Position numbers and translations under genes: made by a program. The notes beneath the pieces were generated by a model. The model was not told the DNA's origin. It ran no database searches and saw nothing but the letters and a program-made list of their open reading frames with translations. Shown here piece by piece: positions 1 through 12,600 of a DNA stretch of 64,000 bases (its first letter is position 1; the number at the start of each line of letters is the position of its first letter). This DNA is from Phoronis australis (taxonomy: Eukaryota; Phoronida; Phoronidae), in contig NMRA01000399.1 of NCBI GenBank assembly GCA_002633005.1, positions 187,720 through 251,719 of the forward strand, read 5' to 3'.

Positions 1-12
1 CCTGGAGTTGAA

Positions 13-47
13 ATGAGATGAGATGAGATGAGATGAGATGAGATGAG
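13..47. repeat. Pentanucleotide microsatellite (ATGAG)7
   Basis: Seven uninterrupted copies of the 5-bp unit ATGAG at the left edge of the window. Confidence 0.95.
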
Positions 48-49
48 AG

Positions 50-1007
50 GGTCTTGTAATCAATAATAGTTCAGCATGACAGGTGCAACAAGCCGCTGTG
101 CATTATTCAAACAAAACAATGCAATGCCATCAGGCAGCTTTCATAAATAGCAAGAGTTGGGGCTTCAAACTGGACATGAACACCAACTATGAGATGACAA
201 TCGATTAAATGCTCAGGCTTACCTTAATGAAATGGAATATATTAAGACACAATCATCCCAGATTAAGAACAGTATAAACACACAGATTTTGCTTACAGCT
301 TCTCTCAGACTGTTCCATTAGCCTTAATGACATTCCCAAATCCATGGGAAACTTGTTATAGACAACTAAACCACTTCACTATACCAGGCAGTAGATTGTC
401 AAAACTGAGTCAACAATTTCATTGTTTCAGGGTCTGTAAGAATGTTTCTCTAATTAAGTCCAGATGCAGTACAATCAATTTCAGCTCCTTATTGTTTCTC
501 TGTGCTCACCAGGGGGCAGCCTAGCTGATGACAAATACTCCAACACTTAATCCACTACTGGAACAATGATGACAAGAGAAATGAACAAACAGCTTGTGCA
601 GCAACAATTATTATCTGCGCAGAGAAAGAAAACAGTGTAAATAAAAAGGCCAGCACAATAATCGACACCTTACATGTTGGAAGGCTACTCCACATCTATT
701 CCATGTATTCGACACTTTAATTACAAAACTCGGCAGAAATCAATGGGAAATCTATGTAAAAACACTCGAGAACTGGGCAAGGACTACAACATAGAGTTGA
801 GTGTCATACTCGACACTACTAACACGTCATGAACAAATGAAAGAGTAGCGCAGTCTACAAAGAAGATTTCTCTTTTAATCAAAGAACTGGAGAAAAACAA
901 GAATGCATGCCGTGCACGGACATCGTGACATCCTGCTTCCAAAGCAAATAAAGCTACAATGAATCAGTCTTCTACCAGGAAATATTGATATTTAGTCTAC
1001 CTAGGGT
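50..1007. other. Non-coding stretch, nothing recognised
   Basis: AT-rich sequence with stops in all frames at short intervals. I see no exon with matching splice borders, no RNA gene and no long repeat. Confidence 0.5.
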
Positions 1008-1105
1008 CATAACACTGGACCCATAACACTGGACCCATAACACTGGACCCATAACACTGGACCCATAACACTGGACCCATAACACTGGACCCATAACACT
1101 GGACC
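1008..1105. repeat. 14-bp minisatellite, 7 copies
   Basis: Near-perfect tandem copies of CATAACACTGGACC. It borders the dispersed repeat that starts just downstream. Confidence 0.95.
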
Positions 1106-1116
1106 CGGCTTGTGGC

Positions 1117-1905
1117 TTATTCAGATAATGCCAAAAAGACAAAAGTTGGTTCTGATCTATGCCAGGCCCTACTCAGTTTCAGACCTGCCTTCATCGACAC
1201 AAAATGTCCTTCTACATCAATTTCAGCAAAGGTCACATGTTTTTTGTTGTTGAAAACTTGCACAGGCATACAAAAGGTTATGGTAGACTTGAAACACCAT
1301 CTTTGCCAAACCACGACTAAAAAACAAATCCATCATTTTTCCTAGTCTCAAGCCAATTTTATTTGTATGAAAAAGTGAGCAATTAAAAACGCTGCATCAC
1401 TTTCTAATTTTCAAAAAAAACACAGACCATGGCCCGGTCTCTTTGTACTTGAAACGAACTCGAAACTATTTTTGGCAATTTCTCTGCTCCTTTTGTGCGA
1501 ACTTAAGATAATTGGTTATCAGACTGTGCTCGAATACATTATAGTTTATGCATAGGAGTTTCTAGTTCAGGTTTGCCCTTGAAGACCCTTATCTCCGTGC
1601 TACAAACTCGAGTAAAAACTCGAAATTTCGAGTTCAAACTCGAACTTATTGCTTTAATATTGGGTTTACAAACTGTGAACTAAGGGCAATAAATTATCTA
1701 CGTAAGTTATTGTGTACTTGAGCATAGAATAATAGAAACTTATCTTGAGTTCGCCCAAAAGTAGAGTAGAAAATGCCAAACCTAATTTCGAGTTCCATTT
1801 CGAGTAAAAAGATTAGAGACCGGGCCCAGAACCAACAATGGCTTTTTGGTCTTAGAAGGTATACTGGAAATTGAGTGGCTGTGTATATGGCTGAAGGCTT
1901 ATGAT
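1117..1905 (+). repeat. Dispersed repeat family R1, copy 1, split by a MITE
   Basis: The stretch around 1190-1250 (AAAATGTCC, TACATCAATTTCAGC, TTTTTTGTTGTTG) matches a stretch near 61900-61960 in the same orientation and, reversed, one near 35130-35285. Homology resumes at 1827 (CAGAACCAA), after the MITE at about 1431-1826. The copies are diverged, so this is an old family. No intact ORF is present and I cannot assign a transposon class. Confidence 0.7.
1431..1826. mobile_element. Short MITE-like element with terminal inverted repeats
   Basis: The left end reads GGCCCGGTCTCT and the right end is its reverse complement, AGAGACCGGGCC. Inside both ends the inverted similarity continues imperfectly through ACTCGAA/TTCGAGT motifs, which also recur as palindromes at about 1610-1650. 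The ~396-bp element has no coding capacity. The related repeat copy near 62085-62105 reads CAGAGACCAGAACC straight across the insertion point, so it gives an empty site. The target-site duplication is 2-3 bp at most and I cannot fix it, so the superfamily stays open. Confidence 0.7.
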
Positions 1906-3793
1906 GATAACACAACTCACAGAGTGGAAGGGTCAGCTGGAAGGGTCAGTGTTTAGCTTAATGAGCAAATGGTGCCACCTCTTGTCAAGTGTACAAATTT
2001 GAATGAAGACATTCATTCATAGGGCATACAAACTCATAAACAACAATACACAGGGAATGGGGCAGTGTTCGCTATAGAAATGTTATTTGTCATTACCAAG
2101 TTGGAGGACTTCCTATTCCGATGATAAATGATAACATCGAGATAATCATCGGACTTACAAACTTTATCCCTAATGAATTTCTTAATGGTGTGTTTGTCCT
2201 GGAGGTAATTATTGGACATAACATTTTTGTTAAATACCTTTTTGGACTTCACAGTTAATTTTGCCATGAATTGATTAATATGGAGGTCTACAAAGGCATT
2301 GGTGTTACCCCCCTTAATTTGTCATTCTTTGCACTATTTCACACCCGCCTGTCCAACTGTGTATGTCTCCAGCTAATATGCTCTGTGGTGGCATTACTGT
2401 GTCATTCTATATCCACTTGAAAGAAACAAGTATGTTTCGAAATATCGAGTGTCGTTTAATCATGTCTCTTGGACAGTTGCTTCACCAATGTTCTCTTGAG
2501 TGTAGAACTTAGTTGCGAGGATAACAACTGAATGGAATAAAGACTGTTAATAACAACAAGTGTTGTGTATTTAATCAATTTTGCATAACCTGAGTATTAG
2601 CAACATACTGGGGCTTGTTGCATGACAGTGACATGACAGTGACATGACAGTGACATGACAGTGACATGACAGTGACTTGACAGACATTTGCTCTTACGCT
2701 CCCACGAGCTGAAACAAGATTTAGCCAAGTACTTATGAATGCATGGCAACGTAGAAATAATTTGTGGAAATAATCGGATTGTTCTAAAACCCCCTCGACC
2801 CTCACACCCCTCAACCTACGACCCCCAACCCCCTTGACCCATGATCCTCTCGACCTGTGGCAATATAGGTATCTTTGCACTTTTTAAATATTTCATAATG
2901 TTCTTACCTCGCTGAGTGACATTCCTTAAGACTTAACTGCCATCACCTGGTGCAACATAGAGGTTGACGATCATTGGCCTCGCAGATTTTTGCAAAAAAT
3001 GAACTCAAAAGAACAACATTCCCGTAGGAAAATCAAAGATTTTTATGAAAAAACTGAGAAAAACTGTTGAAGTGTTGTCTGGGATAAAATCAGTGTAATT
3101 CTTAGTTGATCTTTGGGCATTTCATCATGATTCAATTGTTGCCAGTTCAATGTCTCTTGTAATTATTCTGTGTCAGGTATGGGACTGTTATTTAAGATGT
3201 TTAATGTATTTTACACCTTTTGAACAATAAGCTTGCATGGGCAGTGCACCATATTGCTGCACCGTCCATGTCTTAATGTAATAAATTCCAGTTTTGAATT
3301 ATTTGAATGAGACATTGTTACAATGGACAAACACATTAGTCTAGCCTCTGGCTCCGCACAGCTGGTCTCGTGCAGACAGGGTGCGTGGCAGCTCACGTGC
3401 CAACTTTCCCAACCAGCTGTAGTCGCACTCTGATCCGTCAAACTGAAAAATAATTCACGATTCCTGTCCGTCATCAGCATTCCTGTCCTGCTATGGGATG
3501 AAAGGAGCATCATCCTGCTTTTGGTGCTCGAAGGTCTAGTCCGTCTGCAGTTTCTCTCAGAAAAGGTGCAGTGTTCTTGTTTCCATTATAAAGGCTTACG
3601 CCTTATTTATAGTGGCTTAGAAATGTGTGGTTGTCTGCTGCTAGCTGTGCCGGTTTGTACAACTGTACAGTGTTCTTAATACCAGACAAACCCAGCGAAG
3701 CTGAAGGTGAGAAGGTAACCTGACGAAGGCGAACCCGGCTTTGGGAATTTTAAGTGGTGGGACGAGGGGGTTGTGGGTCGAGGGGGTCGAGGG
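1906..3793. other. Non-coding stretch with G/C-homopurine patches
   Basis: No exon could be supported. A C-rich strand patch at about 2790-2860 (CCCCCTCGACCC type) and a G-rich patch at about 3755-3793 (GAGGGGGTCGAGGG) are roughly complementary. The second runs into the assembly gap, which suggests that a difficult GC-skewed repeat caused the gap. Confidence 0.4.
2621..2683. repeat. 11-bp minisatellite
   Basis: Five near-perfect copies of CATGACAGTGA followed by a decayed copy. Confidence 0.9.
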
Positions 3794-4529
3794 NNNNNNN
3801 NNNNNNNNNNNNNNNNNNNNNNNNNNNNNNNNNNNNNNNNNNNNNNNNNNNNNNNNNNNNNNNNNNNNNNNNNNNNNNNNNNNNNNNNNNNNNNNNNNNN
3901 NNNNNNNNNNNNNNNNNNNNNNNNNNNNNNNNNNNNNNNNNNNNNNNNNNNNNNNNNNNNNNNNNNNNNNNNNNNNNNNNNNNNNNNNNNNNNNNNNNNN
4001 NNNNNNNNNNNNNNNNNNNNNNNNNNNNNNNNNNNNNNNNNNNNNNNNNNNNNNNNNNNNNNNNNNNNNNNNNNNNNNNNNNNNNNNNNNNNNNNNNNNN
4101 NNNNNNNNNNNNNNNNNNNNNNNNNNNNNNNNNNNNNNNNNNNNNNNNNNNNNNNNNNNNNNNNNNNNNNNNNNNNNNNNNNNNNNNNNNNNNNNNNNNN
4201 NNNNNNNNNNNNNNNNNNNNNNNNNNNNNNNNNNNNNNNNNNNNNNNNNNNNNNNNNNNNNNNNNNNNNNNNNNNNNNNNNNNNNNNNNNNNNNNNNNNN
4301 NNNNNNNNNNNNNNNNNNNNNNNNNNNNNNNNNNNNNNNNNNNNNNNNNNNNNNNNNNNNNNNNNNNNNNNNNNNNNNNNNNNNNNNNNNNNNNNNNNNN
4401 NNNNNNNNNNNNNNNNNNNNNNNNNNNNNNNNNNNNNNNNNNNNNNNNNNNNNNNNNNNNNNNNNNNNNNNNNNNNNNNNNNNNNNNNNNNNNNNNNNNN
4501 NNNNNNNNNNNNNNNNNNNNNNNNNNNNN
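3794..4529. other. Assembly gap (736 N)
   Basis: A run of N. Any translation across this interval is meaningless. Confidence 1.
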
Positions 4530-4607
4530 GTTACAAAAGGCGGAGGATTATGCAAGAAAATGGCGTTTACTAGATTGTTTTTCACTTAAACGGCTGCAAC
4601 GTGCAAG
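4530..4607 (+). CDS. Candidate exon, 5' part lost in the assembly gap
   Basis: One frame is open from the gap edge to a strong donor, AAG|GTGAGT, at 4608. The reading LQKAEDYARKWRLLDCFSLK and onward is charged and helix-like, and the only stop in that frame (TGA) lies inside the donor itself. The exon would end in phase 2. No upstream border can be seen because of the gap, and I found no convincing partner exon downstream. It could be chance, since only 26 codons are visible. Confidence 0.3.
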
Positions 4608-4610
4608 GTG

Positions 4611-6584
4611 AGTGCTGGTTAACTCACAGATTTTGTGTGCACAGGCCGACGGTCGTTAGCTCTACCGTGGAGTATTATAGTCCAAGGCTCGATCTACAAG
4701 TTGGGGACGAGGTGAACTACCCGGGCTGTGTGAAATTTCTGGGTCTAACGGAGACACTGACGCAGCCAGCTCACTGTATCAAGACTATAGTCAAAATCCA
4801 AATTCGTTTTATCGTGTCCCTGTCAATAATAACGGCATGCTAAAGTTTCCTAATTTTCGTACTTCAAGAACACAATCCCATGTTTTGTACATACGCGCAC
4901 GACGCAGATCACATCTCGGGAATTGCCGATTTGACGGATGACAATGAATGAGCACAATGAAATTAAAAAACGACGTTTTACAGCTTGTAAGATTCAAAAT
5001 AAACGTATTTTGAATATTGCAATGCATGTGTTCCAAAATCTAAATAGCTTCCTTGGGTCCTATATTTTTGTATTCGTGCGCACCGAATGAAAGTAATCGT
5101 GAGTGTTGCTGTATTGCAAAATCTCTTATCCTGGACCGATTTGAAAAATTTAAAGTTGTACTCATATTTGTTTTCGCTCCTCTTTTCAAATATTACAGTA
5201 AAAACTACGTAAAACTCTCTCCATAAAAAGTAGAGTCTGCTAGCTAGATTGTAATCAGCTGATCATATCCGCGTGAGCGAAACCAATTATCCTCGCTCGT
5301 GACTCGACGAATAGAGCAGCTTGGCGGCATCCCTTTGATCGTGAGCCGAGGGCGACTCAGCCAAGGTGGATAAATACAGTCTAGTTCAATTTTCCAAACC
5401 CCACCGTTTACCTTGACCATTGGGGTTAGGACCAATCTTATTTAGTGGGAATGTTCATAGCATGTAGAACAATCCGAAATAATCTCAGTAATTAGGAGTT
5501 ATATGTACATTCTCAGAGACTTAGCACTTTTGTTCAAGGTAGATTTAATTATTTCTCAGAAATAGTACAGAGAGTAAGACCAAATTTCTGACTCAATTCG
5601 TAAGTCATGATAAATAACCTAAATACAAATGTAAGGCACACTCTTGAAAAGCATCTTTTTAAGTTTATGAGTGACAGCAGATGTCATAGTACACTAAAAT
5701 ACAATGTACCTTGAACACCGAAGCATGACCAAGATCAAAGGTCAAATCTAAAGATATGTCAGAATGTACCAATATACATATATAACTAATGAAGCCTTCA
5801 GGTAATGAATTTGTAATTGAAAATTTATTTTGTTAACAACATTAGAGTCAATTTCCTGTAAAACTCGCGAACTTTCATGGTTCAACACACACATTTCCCC
5901 CATAAGTGCACGCTTTGGAATTATTTTCAGAAAATGTCCCTTTTCAACGCACACTGGGCTTTTTTTCAGCAAGGCATCTCTGCGGGTTAGTATAGCAAAG
6001 AACTGGGTGAACTGATTTCAAACAGTTTTTTAACATTCTTTGTCAAATAAAAATTACACATTAAAAGCAACTGGATAAAATGCTATTTCCCTGTCATGAC
6101 TAGTCAGTCTTGATACTCTGATGCACTCCAAGTCCTGATGGCCATCTTGGGTTATTTTTAGCATGTACTCTAAGTTACATCTGACGATCTTTACTGTGAT
6201 CTCGAGACTTAAGTGCATCTACAAGTCCAATTCCGGCTTTAGTTTTCTCATTTCTTGATATGAAACTTTCTGAATTCATATTGCTGTTTTTATTCTTTCA
6301 GTCTTCGAGGTACAACTGAACGTCTTTGCAAGAACAGGAATGAATACTTTCAACATTAAAGTTTGCCTTCAAAGAGTTTTATAGCAGCCGTACCTCAAAA
6401 CACTAGCAAAAAGTGTTGCTTGGAAACTCTTGTTTTAGCACTAAAGTGACACGAAGTCAAACCAAAAATAAAAGGCATGAATTTGAAAGGGCATATTTTA
6501 GCAAATTTGGTTTGTCAATTCTCAAATATTCTGAATTGAAGATTCAGAGGATGTTTGTGTTGATACCACAGTGCTACCCTTATA
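4611..6584. other. Non-coding stretch, nothing recognised
   Basis: No supported exon, RNA gene or repeat of note. A slightly GC-richer patch at 4600-5400 gives a 63-codon minus-strand frame (5244-5435), but it has no splice signals or recognisable motif. Confidence 0.4.
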
Positions 6585-6745
6585 TTTTGCATAACTCTAA
6601 AATGTTATTTTGCATAACTCTAAAATGTTATTTTGCATAACTCTAAAATGTTATTTTGCATAACTCTAAAATGTTATTTTGCATAACTCTAAAATGTTAT
6701 TTTGCATAACTCTAAAATGTTATTTTGCATAACTCTAAAATGTTA
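6585..6745. repeat. 23-bp minisatellite, 7 copies
   Basis: Seven almost identical copies of the 23-bp unit that begins TTTTGCATAACTC. The homogeneity suggests recent expansion. Confidence 0.95.
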
Positions 6746-7719
6746 TGTAGAATCTCATTGACAAGACTGTGTATTTTTAACTCAATAAAAGTATATATTT
6801 TCTGAAAATAGAGAGCCTCGTAGAATTAGAATTTTCACTTTTTACCAATCGGGGTCAAGTGACAGTGCCTTCTTTGTACATGTCAATAACAAGATCAAAT
6901 TTTTTGAGATATAATATTCAAGATCAGATCTATTACGCATTCTTGCAGTTTTCTAAAATATCTTGTTTTTGCAATAAAAACCTATATCAGCAAAGACTGT
7001 GATTTTGGTTTGAAATTAACAAAAAGCAATTCCATTTACTCGTTAAATTTCAGTATAGCAATTTAGCTCTCAAATTCTTGTTAGTCAACTAACCATAGGC
7101 AGCAGATGACAATGAAAAATGGTGGGGAAAAATGGTGAACAAGGAAAACTAGCCTACTGATGGGCAACGCAGTGAAAAGCCATTTTGATGAAGAACAACC
7201 AGGATGGATTACTGAGATTGAAAATTGATAAAATTAGCCATAATCAATAGCATCAGTGACAGTGTTGTTGTATTATCTTACAGATGAGGACTAAGACTAT
7301 TGAAGGGTGACTGACAAAGGCAATCAGAACATAGAAAGCTTAGTAGCATTCCTACTCTTGCAAAACAGCGCAAGTTACCTGCAGTAAACTCACCATTAGT
7401 TCTAATCTGTGGCTGTTGTTATTCTTATTATCGGTATTTTTATTATAAACAAAATTGTTCTCATGTTCTTAATTCCAAGTCTGTATCACCACTTCATGCT
7501 TTTCCCTCCGCTTCACAAAAGTGCATAGAAAATATTGATAGTTTTTAGGCCGGTATTTAGTACAATATGCTTTTAACCAATGTTTTCTTTTTAAATGAGC
7601 CGTAAAATAAAGCAATTAGTCTAAACAAGTTGTGGATGTATTTTGATATGAAGAAATAAATAAATAAAGCAGCCAATTCTATTTCCAACAGAAATTCTTA
7701 TTTTTAAATCAAAAGTGCT

Positions 7720-7800
7720 CGCGCACACGCATGCACACACGCGCGCACACACACACGCACGCGCGCACATGCACACACAAACAAACACACACACACACAA
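7720..7800. repeat. CA/CG alternating purine-pyrimidine tract
   Basis: About 80 bp of mixed (CA)n and (CG)n dinucleotides, such as CACACGCGCGCACACACACA. Alternating purine-pyrimidine tracts of this kind can form Z-DNA. Confidence 0.9.
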
Positions 7801-7965
7801 GAAGCCGAAGCATCGGTGCCTCCTCATGTTTTGTGAGCCAGTGGAACTGGCAGTAACTATGAATCATCCCTAAAAACAAAGCTGTAATTATTTGTTGAAG
7901 TGCTGATGCTGGTGGTCAACTTGTGGATGAGATGAGAAGACCACACAGATTCTCAAGTGTTCTTT

Positions 7966-8155
7966 AAATAGGGACATTATAGGTATTATGACTGGAAAAC
8001 AGTCTGGGGGTTATTACTGGATGGAATAAATAGGGACATTATAGGTATTATGACTGGAAAACAGTCTGGGGGTTATTACTGGATGGAATAAATAGGGACA
8101 TTATAGGTATTATGACTGGAAAACAGTCTGGGGGTTATTACTGGATAGAATAAAT
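7966..8155. repeat. 62-bp tandem repeat, 3 copies
   Basis: Three near-identical units, each beginning AAATAGGGACATTATAGG. The third differs by a G-to-A change near its end. Confidence 0.95.
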
Positions 8156-8598
8156 AGACTTCTTGAACTAAGACTTTTGACCAGAGCTATGAAACAACAA
8201 AATCCATTGTTTTTAAGATTTTATAACAAAAATTGCCAATTTTTGTCTGCCAGACCTTAGCTGAAATCAGGGTTGCTGGCTTTACAAGGCAAAATGCTTA
8301 AAGTGCTTAAAACCACCGTTTGCCAAGTTTTGACAACTAACTAGATTGTCGGCACCATCTAATCTGTCTTCAATACCCCAAAAATGACAAAGCAGAAGAA
8401 AAACAAAACCAGTTGAAAGTTTCTTAGCTCCACAGACATGAGTGTGACGTATGAACAGATTCAGTGACAAAGTGTCGCGTCCGAAAAAAATGCGAATTTC
8501 TTGTACATATATATAATTATGCACTTCTCTGATATCCGCAGGAAAGTCAAAGAGCAGAACAGCAGTGTGGTCAAATGTTACGGTGTAACAACCACCAC

Positions 8599-8700
8599 AA
8601 ACACAACTCCTGGTCAGTCCTTATTATACCATAAACACAACTCCTGGTCAGTCCTTATTATACCATAAACACAACTCCTGGTCAGTCCTTATTATACCAC
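8599..8700. repeat. 34-bp tandem repeat, 3 copies
   Basis: Three near-perfect copies of the unit beginning AAACACAACTCCTGG. Confidence 0.95.
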
Positions 8701-10354
8701 AAACCACAGGGAAAATGAGCAGAAATGTCTCACGACTTTTCACACTGAAACACAATGGAGGATGAATAAGTGCCACGATTTTCTCCGATTTTAGGTATCG
8801 ACCAATAAATGGTGGAAGCTGGAGATCAGCTAATTTAAACATATCGTCATTTTGTGGGTGCTCTCATTGACAGTTGGTTGGTTGTTTTTTGGTATTTTTG
8901 ATATGATATCGATGATTTTAAGCACTCAAACGCAGTGTCGGTAATAGAGTGGGATTCAGCTTCATTAGCAGAGCATTATGTTGGAACCTCACGGGCAGCA
9001 GCTTCGAATTTGAGGCTCATGTCAGAAACCATTTGCTCTTGTCGCCAATGTCCTTTATCTGATGTTGAGACAAGTGGGTGGATAACGTTCTCCACAGTTT
9101 GCCTTTAAACAGTTTTATCTACTCAGCTCACATCCCAGTGATTCTGTCCTATACTTTCCATCCTCAATCAAATATTGGCTAGTTAACAAATAGTACAAAG
9201 TAAAATGCAAGACCATTCAATATCGTTAACCACATTTTTCTACCATTATTATCACAAATAGTCGCACTAATTTCCAACAACAGCAGCAAGACTACATTAA
9301 TTGTACAATTCTTATCCATAAATGCAGAATCAAGGAACAGCTGAACATTATCATTTATCAAGAATAGACACCTTAACGGAAGACAAGCAAAGATTCAGTC
9401 AATAGTTAATAAAAGTCAGGAAATTGCATTTCCTTAGAAAATGTATACATTATGCAATTCTGTACCATTATGTAATCTAGCCTCAAAATGTCCAATTTCC
9501 ATCAACTGTAGTAATCAGTGCAAAATGATAGGAAGCTTCCTCAGTCCAAAACCAAAGGGAAGACCACTGAAAACTGATGTGACTGTACCCATCAGTTTAA
9601 CCACAGGTAAAATGTTGAAACCTGCTAAATTACACCCTGCACGTCTAACTGGTCTGTTGGTTTGTCAGACAATATTGGAGTGGACCACCATCATAGGACC
9701 ACCAGACGTTTCACTAAAAATCAGCTCAGCTTGTTGTTGAGAAAATCTGTCCAAAACAACTAGATAGAAAAAAGAACATTTCAAGAATTGCAAAGGAAAA
9801 AAATCTACTTTCTACAATACACTGTCAAATTTTAGCTGAAGTAAAACGACAATAGTCTAGCAGGTCCTGGATCATAGTAACTGAATTCAAAGTAAAAACA
9901 TTTTCGATTCCAATCTTTCCAATTTTCAAAATCAGGGCAGTGTCATCAAAGTTTTTGAAAATTTTGATCCAAAAAAATAACAATGTTACTGTATGACATC
10001 ATACAGAACTGAGTGGTGGATCTCATGAGGGTCAGGGTGAATGACTTTCGTGGAAAAGGTGTTTAATGCCTGTCACTAGTGAAGTCACTGAATGAGTAAA
10101 ATTGTAGATTCTCTACTGTTTTGGCCTTTCACATGTGAATGTCTATCAGACATGAGATCCACCTACTTCATTGTCTGACCACCAGATGCCAGACTAAGTC
10201 TTCATTGCAATAATGCGATTTGTGATAAGGCTGCAATGATGATCGCGTGCGATTCGCTAGCTTTTTGGGCTTGGACGGAGTAACTAGTTGGCATGGAGGC
10301 TCAGAATTTGGCTAAAGGTTAAGCAACGTCAGTGAAAATTATTCTTTGTGTACT

Positions 10355-10480
10355 CTGCTCCAAGCCATACAAGTGTCCCAGTTGGCCTGTGTAAGCATAC
10401 ACGGTTTAACAATGGGTTTATAGTCCTGTTGAGATGATGATTATTTTATTACCCCTCATGGGTTTAGAATACCCAAGCCC
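10355..10480 (+). repeat. Dispersed repeat R3, copy 1
   Basis: Shares an ordered set of blocks (CATACAA.TGTCC.AGTTG, GGGTTTA, CCATGAG/CTCATGGG) with 52410-52545 in the same orientation. The copies are diverged and class-less. Confidence 0.6.
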
Positions 10481-12039
10481 AGAATGAGAATATTAGCTTT
10501 TCCTCCATTAATATTCTTAAGACAGCAACTAGAACACTTCCATGAATGCTAGTTTTTGATAGATAACTGTTTATTTCATCTTCAGAAATAAATATACAAG
10601 AAGTGAAATAATTACTGCATGCAAATTGAAAACATTGCAGGCAAAGTAATGGTACAGCATATGCTGGAAGAAGTGATGAAATTAAAATAAGTCACCAGTG
10701 TCAGCCATATTATGTACTAAATTGACGAGATTATAGCATACTTACTATCAGCCTCAAGATGAATTTCAATCCATGACCTCAGTGACCTCAGTGGTCGCAA
10801 CCTGACACTATTGATGCTAGTGGAACTAAAAGGTTTTTAAAATGCAACAAGTATTTTAAGCATAATTAACTGATAAGGTCACCTGCCTCAACTTCAATTA
10901 ATTCCACCGAAAGACGAAAATCACTCATGGCTCAGAATTATCGGTTATTTCTAATAAATTCACAAAAACACCAATTTTGCTGTTTTACAGCTCTGCTCAA
11001 AACTAGTAACTTGAAGCAGTCCATCCTTATCTGCAATAATATAAAAAAATTCTTTTTGGCTATTACACAGACCACATGACAATAACGACACACTCAGAGA
11101 GCAGTTCCACTCCCATCTTATTTAGAGATGTTATTGCTAGTTGGTGACTTGGAAGGACTCATTCATACTCCTCACACACTTTGGAAGGACATTCATACTC
11201 CTCACACACTTCAACTCATAGGTGTGTAATCTATATATATAATGCTCACACAGAGGGTATATGTGACTAAGAGTCCTGAGGCTGTAAGTTCTCAAATCGA
11301 TCACCTCCACAAACACTTACCCATTTCTTGGGAGCTTTTGCCTCACACGTTGGCCATCACAACTACAAAATATGATTACTGACAGCTAAAAAAATAAAAA
11401 CTAAAGCCAACTAACTCCCATATTTCCTGAGCTACAGCGTTCAACTGAATGCACAAGCAGGCTATATTGTTACAGGGATTAGTTTTCAATTTAGCATCTA
11501 AATTGAAAACACATGCCTGCAAAGTTGTAACAGAAAACCCACACATTAACAGCTACATCTAGTGGGAAGAACATTTTAATAGAAAACATTTGAAATACAA
11601 CCCCTGGCACAATCTGAGTACAAAAGCAACTTCTGTTGGACCTAATTTCAAATATGGGTGGATGAAAACGGGCACAGTTGTACAAGGCGAAATGCAATTT
11701 CTTTCACACTCGGACAGTCAGTGACTGTCCTCAATGAGTGGTACCTTGACAGCAAAGAATTTTAGAAACACATACTTCCTAATTCCCCTGCTTTTAAGTT
11801 ACATCTGAACTGTAGGTGGCATTGAATGTTTCTAAAAAAATACTCGCCATCAAGCCACAACAAATGTATTGCTCCACACTACATACAGCTTCATCTGTAT
11901 CGTTACACGTGGCATACAGTTTAATTCAGCTACGGCCATTTTTCAAAATTCAACTAGACAAGACATATTACGATCCCAAATCCCAGATACGAATAATTCC
12001 GTAAGACATTTATTCATCAAATTCTAAATCCTCGAGTGA

Positions 12040-12600
12040 AAGCGGACTTTTCATATTAGAGCTCTTTAGAGTTATGTGAGCAAGAAAGAGACTTCCGCTT
12101 GATCCCATTAAAGATTCGGTGGACAAAGATTCACTAATACATAGTGAATCATTTATTTAAAAACTGAGGAATAAATCCATTGTCAACTCGATCCTCCCAC
12201 TCTTTAATTAGGTCAAGTTAACTAATTTATTTTAGTTTTTTGACATTGGCTGGGATTGAAATTCTCCGACCCGCTTTATCAGTTGCAGGCACTGACTACG
12301 CAGCTGTGACTTCCATCTTCACAGTGTATTGGGACACAATGTCCTTCAGTCCTCCATGGATAAATTGATAGTTTGTCTTTTTAAGTAAGCCATTAGAACA
12401 TCCTATGGTACATTGTGTAATTTTGCTGGCATTATGAGATAGCAGGAAAGGTGTTAAAATGCTGTTGATACCACTACGTTTTGACATCCCTTTAGCATTA
12501 CATGGGATCTGCAGGTGGCACTGAACGCCTGCCTACCAAAGACCTGATCACCATCTGGTGGCGGGATAGCGTATATGGCGCGGCTATTTAAAAAATCAGC
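12040..12600 (+). repeat. Dispersed repeat R2, uninterrupted copy
   Basis: The first part (CTTCCGCTT, AGTGAATCATTTATT, AAAACTGAGGA) matches 43590-43720. The second part (GGCTGGGATTGAAA, GGCATTATGA, ACATGGGATCTGCAGGT, CCAAAGACC) matches 46614-46960. It is therefore the continuous version of a sequence that is split at 43725. No coding potential is apparent, although a 63-codon minus-strand frame lies inside it (12296-12487). Confidence 0.75.

Noticed and set aside
3641-4611. Long frames spanning 3794-4529
   Set aside because: They consist of N; only the 26 codons at 4530-4607 are real sequence.
9441-9740. 99-codon plus-strand frame with acceptor- and donor-like sites
   Set aside because: Sites are weak, the reading has no recognisable motif and no partner exon; it was only tempting because its phase matches the 4607 donor.
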